In this document: positions 1 through 11,041 of the stretch, piece by piece
Layout: each line of letters starts with the position of its first letter
Numbering within the stretch: the first letter of the stretch is position 1
Source: Lycium barbarum
Taxonomy: Eukaryota; Streptophyta; Magnoliopsida; Solanales; Solanaceae
Assembly: GCF_019175385.1 (NCBI RefSeq)
Contig: NC_083339.1
Span: forward strand, 50,458,282 to 50,522,281
DNA: 64,000 nt
Direction: 5' to 3'
Translations under genes and position numbers: made by a program
The notes under the pieces: model-generated
What the model saw: the letters and a program-made list of their open reading frames with translations, nothing else
What the model was told of the DNA's origin: nothing
The model's database searches: none

Positions 1-920
1 CCACCCTTTTTATTGTTGCATGATATTTTATCACATATCTCTAGAAACCAATTTGAAGTTCTAATGGAAAATCCACATAAGGCCCTGTAATGCATTTCCC
101 CCAAGGTTGGGAAAAGTCCTTTATTTTCCTGGTTGAATAAATACTATCGTAACCTTTGAAATTTCCAATATCTAGAAATTTTCATAACCACAAGTCAACA
201 CACGCAACTGCTTTTCATTCCTAGTCCCGGGGTTCGTAGTGGTATCAGAAATGTCTTAGTCACAATTACCCATAAATATTTCAGCTATCAGTTTTTTAAA
301 AATCCCTATTCATCAACCATTAGATGATATCCCATAAAAATCACACATAACATAAGGAGTTTCAATAAGAAGAACCATATACCTGTAACCAGCATGTCTT
401 GGTCCTGGTCTTGGAAACAGTGAAGTGAAATATCCCTCTCATCATCCTCCCAACTTCTACTTCTCTGACAATCCTTATCTCTCCCATCATAATCCGAAGG
501 ATACGAATACTCTGGCAGCTCCTAGTTGACTGATGGCAAAGACAGAGGGCTAGATACCTCCGTAACACTTACGCCCGTGGCTGCTCTGACAAAATGCTCA
601 ATCATAGGAGAAACAAGAGGGACCAAATCTGGTGCAGCCTTAGGAGCCTCCTACTCTATTAGTGTCTTATACGAAACCTCAGACAAGTCTGTGTCATAGC
701 TATCCTCTGACAGATCCTCCTCCATAGAAGTCACAAGCTTGGGGGGAGTCGTATCAATCATCTCCTCAGAAGGATCTGAATCAATGGAGAAACTAAGACT
801 TTTCCTAATCTATCCTGGTTCCCATAGTCTAGAGTCCACCCTGGAGGTCTTCCTTGCACCCCTACTATCAGAACCCGTCCTCTTCATCTGTATCAATCTG
901 CCCTTATCTACCAGGAAAGG
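1..920 (-). mobile_element. LARD-D prime, internal region (half 1 of a split minus-strand element)
   Basis: On the minus strand this is the internal part of an old non-autonomous LTR element. Its other half (primer site, leader and LTR end) lies at 16167-16587. The halves are separated by an inserted solo LTR whose 5-bp target duplication AAAGG is at 916-920 and 16167-16171. Protein-level similarity to the plus-strand element at 40659-41162 identifies the family. The piece runs off the window start, so its 3' part is not visible. Positions 1-305 hold no recognisable coding sequence. Confidence 0.8.
306..887 (-). pseudogene. Degenerate acidic ORF of LARD-D (unknown protein, about 193 codons)
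   Basis: I do not recognise this protein. Read from the ATG at 887 it gives 193 codons with three internal stops (about 812-810, 653-651 and 524-522). The inferred product is acidic and Ser/Asp/Glu-rich, with clusters such as EEDLSEDSYDTD and SYPSDYDGRD. It aligns well with the broken ORF at 40659-41162: IDSDPSEE with IETDPSED, VSVTEVSSPLS with VSVTDYSSPLS, and YPSDYDGRDKD with YPSDSDERDDE. Two diverged copies keeping the same protein pattern suggest that it was once a real gene of this non-autonomous family. The third stop replaces a CAG codon still present in the other copy. It has no zinc knuckle, protease or polymerase motif. It could be a highly diverged gag N-terminus or a captured host gene. 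Confidence 0.6.
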
Positions 921-1414
921 TGTTACATCCCGTGTTCTCATGCGTTGGAAAGTGTGCGAGTTAAATGATATTAGTAATGGACACGAGGTTATCCCCCAAG
1001 CTTATAGGTGGATAATGTGATGGTACACATGTATCGTAAGGATTTGAAGTTAAACCAAACGAAGAAAATAAATTTTGTCGAGTTTCAACATTTATTTGAG
1101 TGAAATACGGTCTAAGCTATAATACCCCGTATTTTTGGACTAGTAAATTGAACCGTCCAACATGAGTAAATTTACTCGAGCCCTGAGAATTTTATCATAT
1201 CCAAGCATGAAATTCAAGAACTCAGTGTATACAAGGAATGAAGTTCCAAAATGGTTTAGGACTTAAAAGTGGTTCATGTTTAGGTGAATTGAGAGTAAGA
1301 AATTAATTATTTTGATAATTGGTTATAGTAGGAGACTAAATAATTTATTAAGTGATAACTGGGATAAGTATTTGGGTGGACGTCCATGTGGCATCATATG
1401 GGATAAGAATCAAA

Positions 1415-1815
1415 CACTACAACAAATTTGGTCTTCAAGCACCCCGAAAAAGTGTGGCCTAAACTGTCAAAAAGTGTGGCCTTTTATCAAAGGCCACACG
1501 TTTTGACTTTTGGCAACGCTTTTGAGAGGGTGGCCATAACAACCGTATCCTTTGACATATGGCCACGCTTTTCAGACGTGGCCTTACTAGCGACGCTTAA
1601 AAGTGTGGCCTATTCCATGGCAAAGACCACACTTGTTATACCTCCGTATGGCAACACTTTCCATTCTACAGAAACACTTTGAAAGTGTGGCCTTTGTTAT
1701 TTTATAGGCCACACTTTCTAAACGTGGCTTCTAACAGAACACCTATAAAACGTAGCCTTTGCCTATATACATAACAAACGTACAATTCCTATATTCACAC
1801 TTTTAAAGCGTGGTA
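1415..1815. repeat. CACTA-1 left terminal inverted repeat and subterminal repeats
   Basis: The terminal repeat starts at 1415. It is followed by about a dozen copies, in both orientations, of a short motif centred on AAAGTGTGGCC / GGCCACACTTT (for example 1450, 1467, 1490, 1603, 1684, 1706). In this superfamily such arrays are the binding sites of the TNPA-type protein. Confidence 0.88.
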
Positions 1816-2489
1816 ATTTTGGCTGGGTTATAAAATACTTTTTTAATAGTTTTGCTAACAAAAAGTTTTTGATTAAAAGATCACATTTTGAATATATCAT
1901 GTAACCGATATTAGTCAAAAAATATGCATTACTAGTACTATCACATATTTTGATGATATCAAGAATTAAATTAGATAATAAATAACAAACCGTAATTCAA
2001 ATCCATATAATACTTGCAATGGACTTCAACTTAGTCATGTAATACACATGATAATAAAATTTATGTATCAAAATGCTCATTAGCAAAACACTTTACAAAA
2101 CTGAATGTATTCATATAGTATCATGAATGATAGACATCCTAATAGTTATCCAAAATTCTTCATCCATTCACATCAATAGATCAAATTGACTTTCTACCAC
2201 CAATTGCATCACACACCTTCTCCTACACATAAAAAGAAATTAATAATTAGATGGAAATCAAATTTTGATCATTTGTGAAAGCAAGGTAAAAGTATGTTCC
2301 TATTTCACGGAAATTAACATCCCATCAAAATAAATGAGGATAACCAAGTAGAGGAATCTTAAGCAGCATATCCACCAAATCGGTGCTTTCCAAGGAGAAT
2401 AACGATTTGAAAATAAAGCATCATACACAAGGAACACCAAGAAAAGAAATCAAGATAGACAACTACCAATTAAAACTCTTGCAAGAACT
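1816..2489. other. CACTA-1 AT-rich interior without recognised genes
   Basis: AT-rich sequence between the left subterminal repeats and the LINE fragment. I see no coding signal. Confidence 0.5.
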
Positions 2490-3370
2490 GAAGACTCAAA
2501 TAAATTCCTCAAAATTGCTTTTAAAATGTGTTGGGCTGTCTACTGGAACAAGCCAACCAACAACTTCTTCAACATCAAAAGTCATTGGAGCCATAAAAAT
2601 AATTCAAGTGGAGGAGGAGCAATGATAAGAAACTCACAAGGAAAGATGATAATGACCTACTTTGTCCGGTTTGAACCTAGCAAGAGCAACATTGCGGAAT
2701 CTTAAGAACTCTTGTTTGGGGTCCAATGGTGTATTAATCACAACATTATAAATCTGGAGCTACAAACCGACTCTATTCTTCTCATGTCATGGATTAAGGA
2801 TGCATTTAAAATCCCTTGGCAGGTTGATAAAATCATTCGAGATATCAAAAGATCCCTAGAGGCTACTTTTTGGTCTATCCAACACTATTTTCATGAGGCC
2901 AACAAGGTGACAGATTTGCTCATAGCTATGACTCATAATAATTACACGGACAGAGTCGACACCAACTTTGAAGAACTTCCAAGACAAGTGAAAGGGCTTG
3001 TCAATATGGATAAATGGAGATTTCCTAATTTTAGGATTAAGAACAAAAAGATCAAGGACATTAAATATTCTAATGTGGTTCCTCATGTATAGTCTAATCT
3101 TACACTTTTGGAAGCTTAACTATGATCAAAAGAGTCATACTCTCATCATCTGTTTAGTGACCTTTGGTCTTAATTTTTGTAAATTTTCTAACACTAAGCC
3201 TTGTTTAGCAAGAATTGAAGCAAAGGGAATGTCCTTTACTTTACAAACTGTATATGAGGTTAGGCGCTTCATACCTCGAGCGCATGTATTCTCTTTTTGG
3301 TTATTAATATACAAGGTAGGGGTCCGGCCTAACACCCACCTTGAAGGTGCCTTTAAATTTAAAAAAAAAA
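2490..3370 (+). pseudogene. 5'-truncated L1-type LINE: RNase H tail, 3' UTR and poly(A)
   Basis: A frame with one internal stop reads GGGAMIRNSQGKMIMTYF, then FGVQWCINHNIINLELQTDS, and ends with an LPRQVKGLVNMDKWRFPNFR-type tail. This is the RNase H-like domain and C-terminus of plant L1 ORF2. An Asp (LQTDS) and the Glu before ELLFGVQW are visible; the first catalytic Asp is not evident. The open part is 2712-3092, the frame upstream being interrupted by TAA near 2704. A 3' UTR with the block GTAGGGGTCCGGCCTAA follows, and the copy ends in A10 at 3361-3370. It is on the opposite strand to the CACTA genes. It may be a LINE that inserted into the CACTA or a fragment picked up by it. I found no convincing target duplication. 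Confidence 0.72.
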
Positions 3371-3639
3371 GACTTTCAACGACACTAAAACATAACGTGT
3401 ACCTCTTGAAACTATAGCCTACTCAATACCACCTGTATCTTTATATGTATTTTTTAGATTGAAACGCTTATGTGCAGGGAAAAAAAAGACATAATGCAAA
3501 GAGCAGAACACGACAATGACCAAAAGAATAGTAACTTTAGGTTCAGTTTGCTTCCTAAATATACAGTGAATAAATCCCACTACTAGGAATTGGTCCCATA
3601 AAAAATTTAAGTTTAATGAGAATGTGGAGTATAAATACC

Positions 3640-5788
3640 TTTTCAAGAATTAGTCCATGAGTTGATCCAAAAGAATATGGAAGAATTTGGCCTCTAACAG
3701 CCTGTCCACTAGTAGCATCAACTGGAGAAGGTTGGTTAGATCCAACAACCCTGGGTATATCTTGAACATTCAGTCCAGGGTTGTTTTGTACTAATAGATT
3801 AAAGCTATGTCGCAATTGCCTCAATTCTGGTATTTCTTCTCTCATTTCCTTGATTTCTTCTTTCAAAGTAGAGACTTCATTGTTATGCTTTTGTTGGAGC
3901 TTGTTGATTTCCTCATCTTTTATTAGAGAACCTTTTGTCACTGATCTACCATAGCATCGTACTTGACCAGGCTGCTCCTTTCAAAACACTGCCTGAAATG
4001 TTTCATCTGTTGTTTCCCCAGAGTGTTGACGGTTCTAAAGTTCAGACTGTCAAAAAGAAATATTCGTTAGAACAAAATTTATATATATAAAATCAAATTC
4101 CATGATTAGAAATTAACTGCAACTTGACTTACTATTGCACTTTGGGAATCTTCATGAACTTGCTTTCCCTTTTTTGTACGAGTTGCAATAAACATTTCAG
4201 ATTGTGATGGATCCTCCTTGTTCTCTTTAGAGTCACGCTACAAATTATATTAGAATCAATAAAAAAAAACATCAACATACAGTAAAAAAGTATGAGTAGA
4301 AATGGAAGTCATTTTTTCACAAACTTCCAAATAAATATTACCAATGCCACGCGTACTCTTGCAAAACTAATAGATCCCATCCGATGCCTCCACTTTTGTT
4401 TTTTTCTATTTTCAGAATTTTTTTGGCTGATGGCCTAAAATTCCACCAATAGAAGTATATTAGTTACTAATCAAAAAGAAAAAAAGATATAATTTAATAA
4501 TATGTTCAAGAGTAGAATGCATTGTTTAATCTCACTTGGACATCTTCATCCATCCAATATTCAATTAATTGGCGAAATTGAACTTCTGGTATCTCAGGGG
4601 GAGGCTTTTCTACCACATCTTCAATACTACGATTCACATCAAAATGTCTCTCCTTAGTAGTTTTCTTGTGTCGTCTCCAAGCTTCACGAAGACCATCCAT
4701 CACCCACTTATTTCCTTCTGCTGGAATGATGAACTTGGTCTATGCAAATGACATATATGTTATCTTCATTTGGTAAGAAACCCAATAAAATACACAATTG
4801 AAAATTGATTGTTCTTACTTTAACATAATCCACCATTCGTTGTTTCGTATCATCTGGAACAGCATGCCAATTAGTGAATAGTAATGTGATAAATCTAGGA
4901 TTCCTGGCAACTGTTCCTATGAAGTTGCTTAACTGAGACACTCTTTAACCGGTTGGTCCCACGGCTTGTCCTTTGTCAAATGTCACCTCCTCTCTCTCCT
5001 GAAGATTTCTTGCATGAATCAGCATACATTTTGTTTGCCCTCGAACTTTCTTCTTATCTGATGTTCCTGGATTGATGTAACAATCTATATATAAATAAAT
5101 AAAAATATAATGAATACAAACAAAATTACAAGGTTTAAGACATACCACCGTCCATAGCTTCGTCTCTAACACACTCATCATCGCCAACTTCTTCTTGTGC
5201 ATCAAAATTATCAAGTTCAATATTATGCTCATCAACAAGAGGGGACGGCATAGATCTGGCCTCATTAACTGGCTGAATATCAGGTAGTTTCTCTCCACCC
5301 ACATGTGTTCCTTTTTGTTGTAGGAAAAGATCAAGACTTGTCGTCGGTAAGACCGACTTTCTCTTCACCTTTTTGACATTTTGTAGCTCATGAATGCCAA
5401 GTTGTTTTTCTCCTTCTCCTTGTCTTTTTTCAATCATATTTGAAGTGTTAATAACTTCCTTTGAAGACAGTTGGACTGTGGATTTGTGCATAGGTAATTT
5501 ACCATTTCCTTGCTGCTGAATGGACTCCTTAGATTGAATCAACCTTTGTCTACTTTGTCCTTCTCTTGCATTTGATATTGTAGACATAGGAATCTTCCTT
5601 TTATGACTTAATGGTGCTTGCTGTTTCACAGCTCTATTCTCCCGATCATTAGCAAGTTTTTCTCTCTTAATCTGATATTGCTTGGCTAGTTCAGCACTCG
5701 ATCGAAATTGGAAATCGTAACCTATCTTCTTCATAGGACTTTGAGCATTGTTTGGATTCAAAACCTTTTTCTTTTCTCCTGGATTCAT
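3640..5788 (-). pseudogene. TNPA-like gene of CACTA-1 (plant Transposase_24, Ptta/En/Spm family)
   Basis: A multi-exon gene with visible splice junctions. Exon 1, from the ATG at 5788, encodes a basic, Lys/Gln-rich region ending at about 5147 before a GTATGTC donor. The next exon (about 5065-4821) has RGQTKCMLIHARNLQEREEV and SNFIGTVARNPRF, then TNWHAVPDDTKQRMVDYVK before GTAAGAA. A third (about 4740-4530) has KFIIPAEGNKWVMDGLREAW and IPEVQFRQLIEYW. Smaller exons follow near 4434-4343 (SQKNSENRKKQKWRHRMG) and 4238-4132. The last, from about 4040, encodes PGQVRCYGRSVTKG and a coiled coil (LQQKHNNEVSTLKEEIKEM). These are the hallmarks of the second CACTA protein, which binds subterminal repeats. 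Breaks: an in-frame TAA after VGPTG (about 4949) and a TGA in the last exon. Confidence 0.82.
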
Positions 5789-6729
5789 TTTTCATAAAGA
5801 GAAAAAAAATACTTTAGTCCAACAATAAAAGGAATACATAACATTGTACAAATATATAAAAATGCTATGCAAAAATGCTGTGTGAAAATAATTATAACGT
5901 AGAATGCTAAAAATAATGTTTTTTGTAGAGGAAGGTGTGAAATATGGGTGATGAAGGCAGTTGGAGAATTTCTAGAAATCTGCTTATGATGGAATTTGCT
6001 AGTGTTAATAGTCAGATGGAGACAGCCTTGGTGCAAGGAAGTAGGATGGTGCTACTGGCATGCATGGAAATAATTCAAGATTACATGGACAATTCAAGGA
6101 AGAAGTGCAAATCTGGAGGTTGTTGGCTGGTCTTATAAGGATTTTGACCAAGGGTGTCCAGAGTTAGTGGATATTGGTTATAAAAGGAAATGCAATGCTG
6201 AATTTACAGAGGAAGTTTATTGGTGATGAACTGAAAAGGAAGCATTATCATCATGTTCAAGTCCATCTGGAGGAGAACATGGTGATAAATTTTTTCACTA
6301 ACATTGTTTGCTCTTTTGCAAGTACATTTATTGCTTGGAAGTATAAGAACACCAGGAAATTAACTCAAACTAAATATACTAGAAATGCACCTGCAGTTAC
6401 ATGTGTCATTGATCCTAAATAGTATTGAAATGATTTGGCTCATTATTGGTGGTTCATCATTGAAGTTTGCCTTTCCATTGATCCTACTTCTGTAGGAAAT
6501 GATATCGTTTTATCAGGTTTTAAGCGGACAAGGCAATTTGATGAAAGAAACAGTATTCGGCAAATGGAAAGGTGCACTGGTACTGGTTTTTTAAATTAGG
6601 AAAAAAGCTGCACTAAGCCTAGTATCAGTCATGACATGGGTACTAGCATGATGAGCAACAATGGGATTTGTTTTTTGAGAAAATTTATAAAATCAGCCCT
6701 AGGCACAAGCCTAGTGGATTTTTTTTATT
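5789..6729. other. CACTA-1 intergenic spacer
   Basis: Spacer between the TNPA-like gene and the minisatellite. Short open frames on the plus strand (5944-6138, 6174-6422) match nothing I know and have no gene-like context. I treat the stretch as non-coding. Confidence 0.45.
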
Positions 6730-7390
6730 TTTTTTTTAAAAAACCTTTGCTGAAATGCAGTGCAAAAAAATACACTGCAGAATTGCTGGAAAAATTGTGC
6801 AGAAATGCTGAAATGCAGTGCAAAAATGCTAAAAACTACTGTACTAAAATGTTGAAACTTAGTACAGAAATGCTAAAAAACCTGTGCAGAAAATGCAGTG
6901 CAGAAATACTAAAATGTAGTGCAGAAATACAAATACGCAGTGCAGAAAAAATTCACTGCTGAAGCACAACACTAAAAAAATACTGAAACGCAGTTTAGAA
7001 AATCATGCAGAAATGCTGAAACGCAGTGCAGAAATGCTGAAAAACTGTGCAGAAATGTTGAAAAAGCTGTGCAGAAAATGCAAAAAATGCAGTGCCAAAA
7101 TACTGAAACTGCAATACAGTGTAGAAATACAAATATGTAATGCATAAAAAAATCACTACTGAAGCACAACATTACAGAAATGCTGAAACACAGTTTAGAA
7201 AATAGTAAACTGCAGTGTAGAAATAAAGAAACGCAATGCAGCAAAAAATACAGTGCAGAAATATAAAAACGCAATGCAGAAATACAGAAAATGCAGTGCA
7301 GAAATACTAAAATGCAGTGTAGAAAAAAATCTCTGCAGAACACAATTGCAGAAATGCTGAAAATGTAGAAACATAGTTTAGAAATCCAGA
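6730..7390. repeat. Minisatellite (GCAGTGCAGAAATGCTGAAA-type units) inside CACTA-1
   Basis: Imperfect tandem and interspersed units of about 19-22 bp around TGCAGTGCAGAAATGCTGAA recur more than 20 times, with runs of A between them. Long open frames here, such as the Cys/Phe/Leu-rich one on the minus strand at 6972-7343, follow from the repeat period and are not genes. It lies downstream of the TNP2 gene and upstream of the TNPA-like gene. Confidence 0.85.
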
Positions 7391-7683
7391 AACACTATGC
7401 CGCTCAATATTACTAGTATTTGTATCCAAACATTTCCACAATAACTGCTTAATATTAGAGCCTGATGAATTAGACAAGAAAGCATCGACAAAGTAAATGT
7501 CATCAATTTGACATCTAAAGCAGGAAACTCTCTAGTTATTAATCAAGTAAATGACTGAACTATTTTTCTAGCTGAACATTGTGCAAATATTCAACTTTTG
7601 AATTAGAATTAAACTCAAGATGTATCTTCAAACATCAAACTCATCTCCAGATCCAATTTTAGTTTGTTGCGCAAGAAATCCTT
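7391..7683. other. CACTA-1 spacer after the TNP2 gene
   Basis: AT-rich sequence downstream of the TNP2 stop codon. I see nothing coding in it. Confidence 0.45.
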
Positions 7684-10600
7684 CTAGAGGCACATCAATA
7701 ATGGTTCAGGTACATCACTCCTTACTAAAACAACTTCACCATTATCATTTGGTATAGACGGGGCCATCAAATGTTCAGACGGCTCATCTCCATAACAGTG
7801 AGGAGCATCAGATTCAAGTTGATCACTTATGCTAAACAAGTCTCTCGGGACGGTCTTCATAACGTAGTGTTTATCTTGATCCTATGGATCTTGCACATAG
7901 AAGAATTGGTGTGCTTGGGATGCTAGCACAAAGGGCTCTTCTTGATAGCATCTCTTGTTGAAGTAGACATAAGTAAGACCGTAAGTATCTTCTGCAGCCT
8001 CATACCAGTCACACTTAAACAACATAACCTTAAAATGACCATAATAATATAACTCAACTATATCAATTATTCTGCCATAATAAGTCACATTTGCATCAAC
8101 TGGATTTTTATCCTTTGAGCTTGCAAAATTGTAGTTAGTGCAACTAATGTAATACCACTATTTTGTGTTTTTGTCCTTACATCACGCTGCCTCACATGGA
8201 ATCTATATCCATTAATGAGATACCCAGAGTATCTTTTAGCAATTGAATTTGGTCCTCTAGACAATTGTTTTATCAAATCAGGCACATCGTCATGCAAAAC
8301 ATGACTTTCAAACCATTGAGCAAAGTTTTGACTATGAGTCTTGGCCTTGCTCCATTTAGATCTTCGCTCGTGACTATTAACTTCAAGCTCGCGCTCTCTA
8401 CACAACAAGTATTGTTATTTGTTAGCAAAAAGAAACATTAAATAATTTAAACATTTATTGATATAAAAGACAATTTTATAATTATAAGTGAGTTAAATAC
8501 CTGACATAATCTTGAATTTCTTCACAAATATGTATCTATGTGCTTGATTTAGTGACTTGTCATCTAGCTCATGTGGATCACCCATTTTCCCTCCTAAAGG
8601 ACAACCTTTGTTAGGGAACAAACTACATTTTGTGCATCAGTTGAACCACATTCATCATTGTTTCGGGATCTTCTATTATATCTGGTATGTACACTACCAT
8701 GTAAGTATCTTGAGCATAAATTTAGACACTTTTCAACTAGATATGCTTCAGCAATGGATCCTTCTACATGGTTTTTGTTACGAACATACGACTTGAACCT
8801 ACACATAAATCGTTCAGAAGGATACATCCATCGGCCCTGGACTGGACCTCCTAATCTTAGCTCGTTTGGCAAATGGATAGCCAAATGAACCATTATATCA
8901 AAAAAACAAGGAGGAAAAATTCGCTCCAATTGGCTCACTGTTTCTCTAATCTCTGCTTCCAAACAATCTAGATCCTCTGGCGTGATAACCTTTTGACATA
9001 AACGACGAAAAAAGGAGCTTAGACGAATCAAAGGAATAGCAACATGATCAGGAAGTATGCTTTTAATTGGTATTGGCAACAAGTAATGTAGCATGAAATG
9101 GGCATCATGGGTCTTATAATTAGATATTTTTCTTTCGGCTGGTTGCACACATCGGGAAATGTTGGAAGCACTACCATCAGGTAGCTTTGAATTCTTTAAA
9201 ACACCACAAAAAGTAGATCTTTCTCCCTTATTCATAAAGTAGCATGCTTGTGCAAGCTTTATTTTCTTGCCATCCTTTGTATCTTTTGGTTGAAGGTTTT
9301 TCCTAATGCCCATCTCTTTGAGGTCATAACGAGCATTTTCATGATCCTTCGTCTTGCCAGATATATCCAAAAGTGTTCCTATTATGTTATCAAATATGTT
9401 CTTCTCAATATGCATTACATCAAGGTTGTGGCGAAGCGAGTTGTGCTGCCAATAAGGTAATTAAAAAAAAATTGACCTTTTTTTCCATGGACCTACATTT
9501 GATTTCTTTTGCTTCTTCCCAAACACATTTTCAACATTCTGTAACATATTAAACACATCGGTTCCCTTTAACAATTGTGGAGGAGGCTTAAATTATGTTT
9601 TTCCATTGAAAAACCTTTTGTTAGATCTCCATGGATGATCCATGAGTAGAAAAACACGATGGTCCATGTAACACATTTTCCGGCTATGTTTCAGATAGCA
9701 AGAATTAGTGCCATAATTACAACAAGGACAAGCCAATTTTCCTTTTGTACACCATCCGGATAACATAGCATATGCAGGAAAGTCATTAATTGTCCACATA
9801 AGAGCTGCTCGCATTTGAAAGGTTTTATTTCTCGAAGCATCATATGTGTCTACCCCTAACTCTCACAATACCTTCAACTCTTCTATTAATGGCTGCAAAT
9901 AAATGTCAATGTCATTTCCAGGAGATCGCGGACCAGATATAAGCAAAGAAAGCATGCAATATTCTTGTTTCATGGACATCCAAAGAGGAAAATTATACAC
10001 CATTAAGACAACTGGCCATGTACTATGAGATATGCTCATGGTCCGAAATGGATTGAATCCGTCACTTGCCAAGCCAAGTCTCAGATTGCGAGAATCTTTT
10101 GCAAAATCTGGATGAAGGCTATCAAAGTCTTTCCATGCTTGGCCATCAGCAGGGTGCCTTAACTTTCCATCTTTGGACCGCTCCTCGTCATGCCACCTCA
10201 ATTTATCCGCTGTGTTTGAGCACATAAATAGACTTTTGAGTCTAGGAATTAATGGAAAGTGTCTCAAAGTTTTAGCAGCAACACGATGAGATCTTTTGGA
10301 AGACTGAAGCTCGCTATCTACTTCAGGATATTCAATATATTGTGAAGCTCCACAAATAGGACAATCTTCATCACCTTTATGTTCATTCCTAAACAACATG
10401 CAGTCATTGGGACATGCATCAATTTTTTTATAATCAAGACCTAGATCCTTTACCATAGACTTGGCTTTATTATAGGATAAAGGAATGTTCAACTCAAGCA
10501 TCGCCTCTTTCAACAACTCCAAGAGGGAAGTAAAGGATGCATTACTCCATCCATGTAGACACTTTAACAAATATAGTCGAATTGTGAATGATAATTTAGA

Positions 10601-11041
10601 GAATCCTTTACAACCAGGATATAATTCTTGGATTGCCTCATCAACTAACTTATAGAATTTTTTGGCATCTTCATTTTGGCCTTCATAAACTCCTTTAGCT
10701 TGTGTAACATCTCTAATTTGATCATTGAACAACCCATCGATGTCATCATATAAGTTAACTTCATCATCAACTTCCATTGGAAAGTCCCATTCCCTATGAT
10801 TAATCCATCTTGAGTAACCTTTAACAAAACCGTAGCATATTAGATGATTATATACTACACATCTTTGACACCAAGGGATGTTACAACACTTTGTACATGG
10901 ACATTGAATTTCTTCACCTTGAGGATCTCCATCAGAATAAGCGAAGTCCAAAAAACGTTGAACACCATCACTATACTCTTCGCTATACTTTGGTAAATCC
11001 ATCCAAGCTTTGGATGGATCTTTTGAAAACCTAAAAATCAA
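7684..11041 (-). pseudogene. TNP2-like CACTA transposase, broken by several lesions
   Basis: The N-terminal part (from 11041) carries a transposase-associated domain: WMDLPKYSEEYSDGVQRFLD, then CPCTKCCN and the motif HLICYGFVKGYSRWINH. The TNP2 core follows, with LGLASDGFNPFRTMSISHST, WPVVLMVYNFPLWMSMKQ and SGPRSPGNDIDIYLQPLIEE. It continues through 9814-9593 (AYAMLSGWCTKGKLACPCC) and LRHNLDVMHIEKNIFDNIIG. A DUF4218-like region comes next (8594-9330: FFRRLCQKVITPEDL, LAIHLPNELRLGGPVQGRWM). A C-terminal segment with YLINGYRFHVR and QNSG (8408-8085) leads into a DUF4216-like domain (8088-7882) and ends at 7684. Lesions: TGA where Trp is expected (9863-9865), TAA at 9593-9595, a frameshift in a T-run near 9465, and TAG at about 7882. 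There may also be introns. Confidence 0.88.

Noticed and set aside
2020..2040. Target duplication of the LINE (GACTTCAAC against GACTTTCAAC at 3371)
   Set aside because: Short and inexact, and the LINE start is not next to it.
2856..3086. Minus-strand open frame
   Set aside because: Shadow of the LINE RNase H frame on the plus strand.
5944..6422. Possible host-gene exons captured by CACTA-1
   Set aside because: The two open frames match no family I know and have no clear splice structure.
6972..7343. Minus-strand open frame rich in Cys, Phe and Leu
   Set aside because: It lies entirely in the GCAG minisatellite; the pattern is the repeat read in frame.
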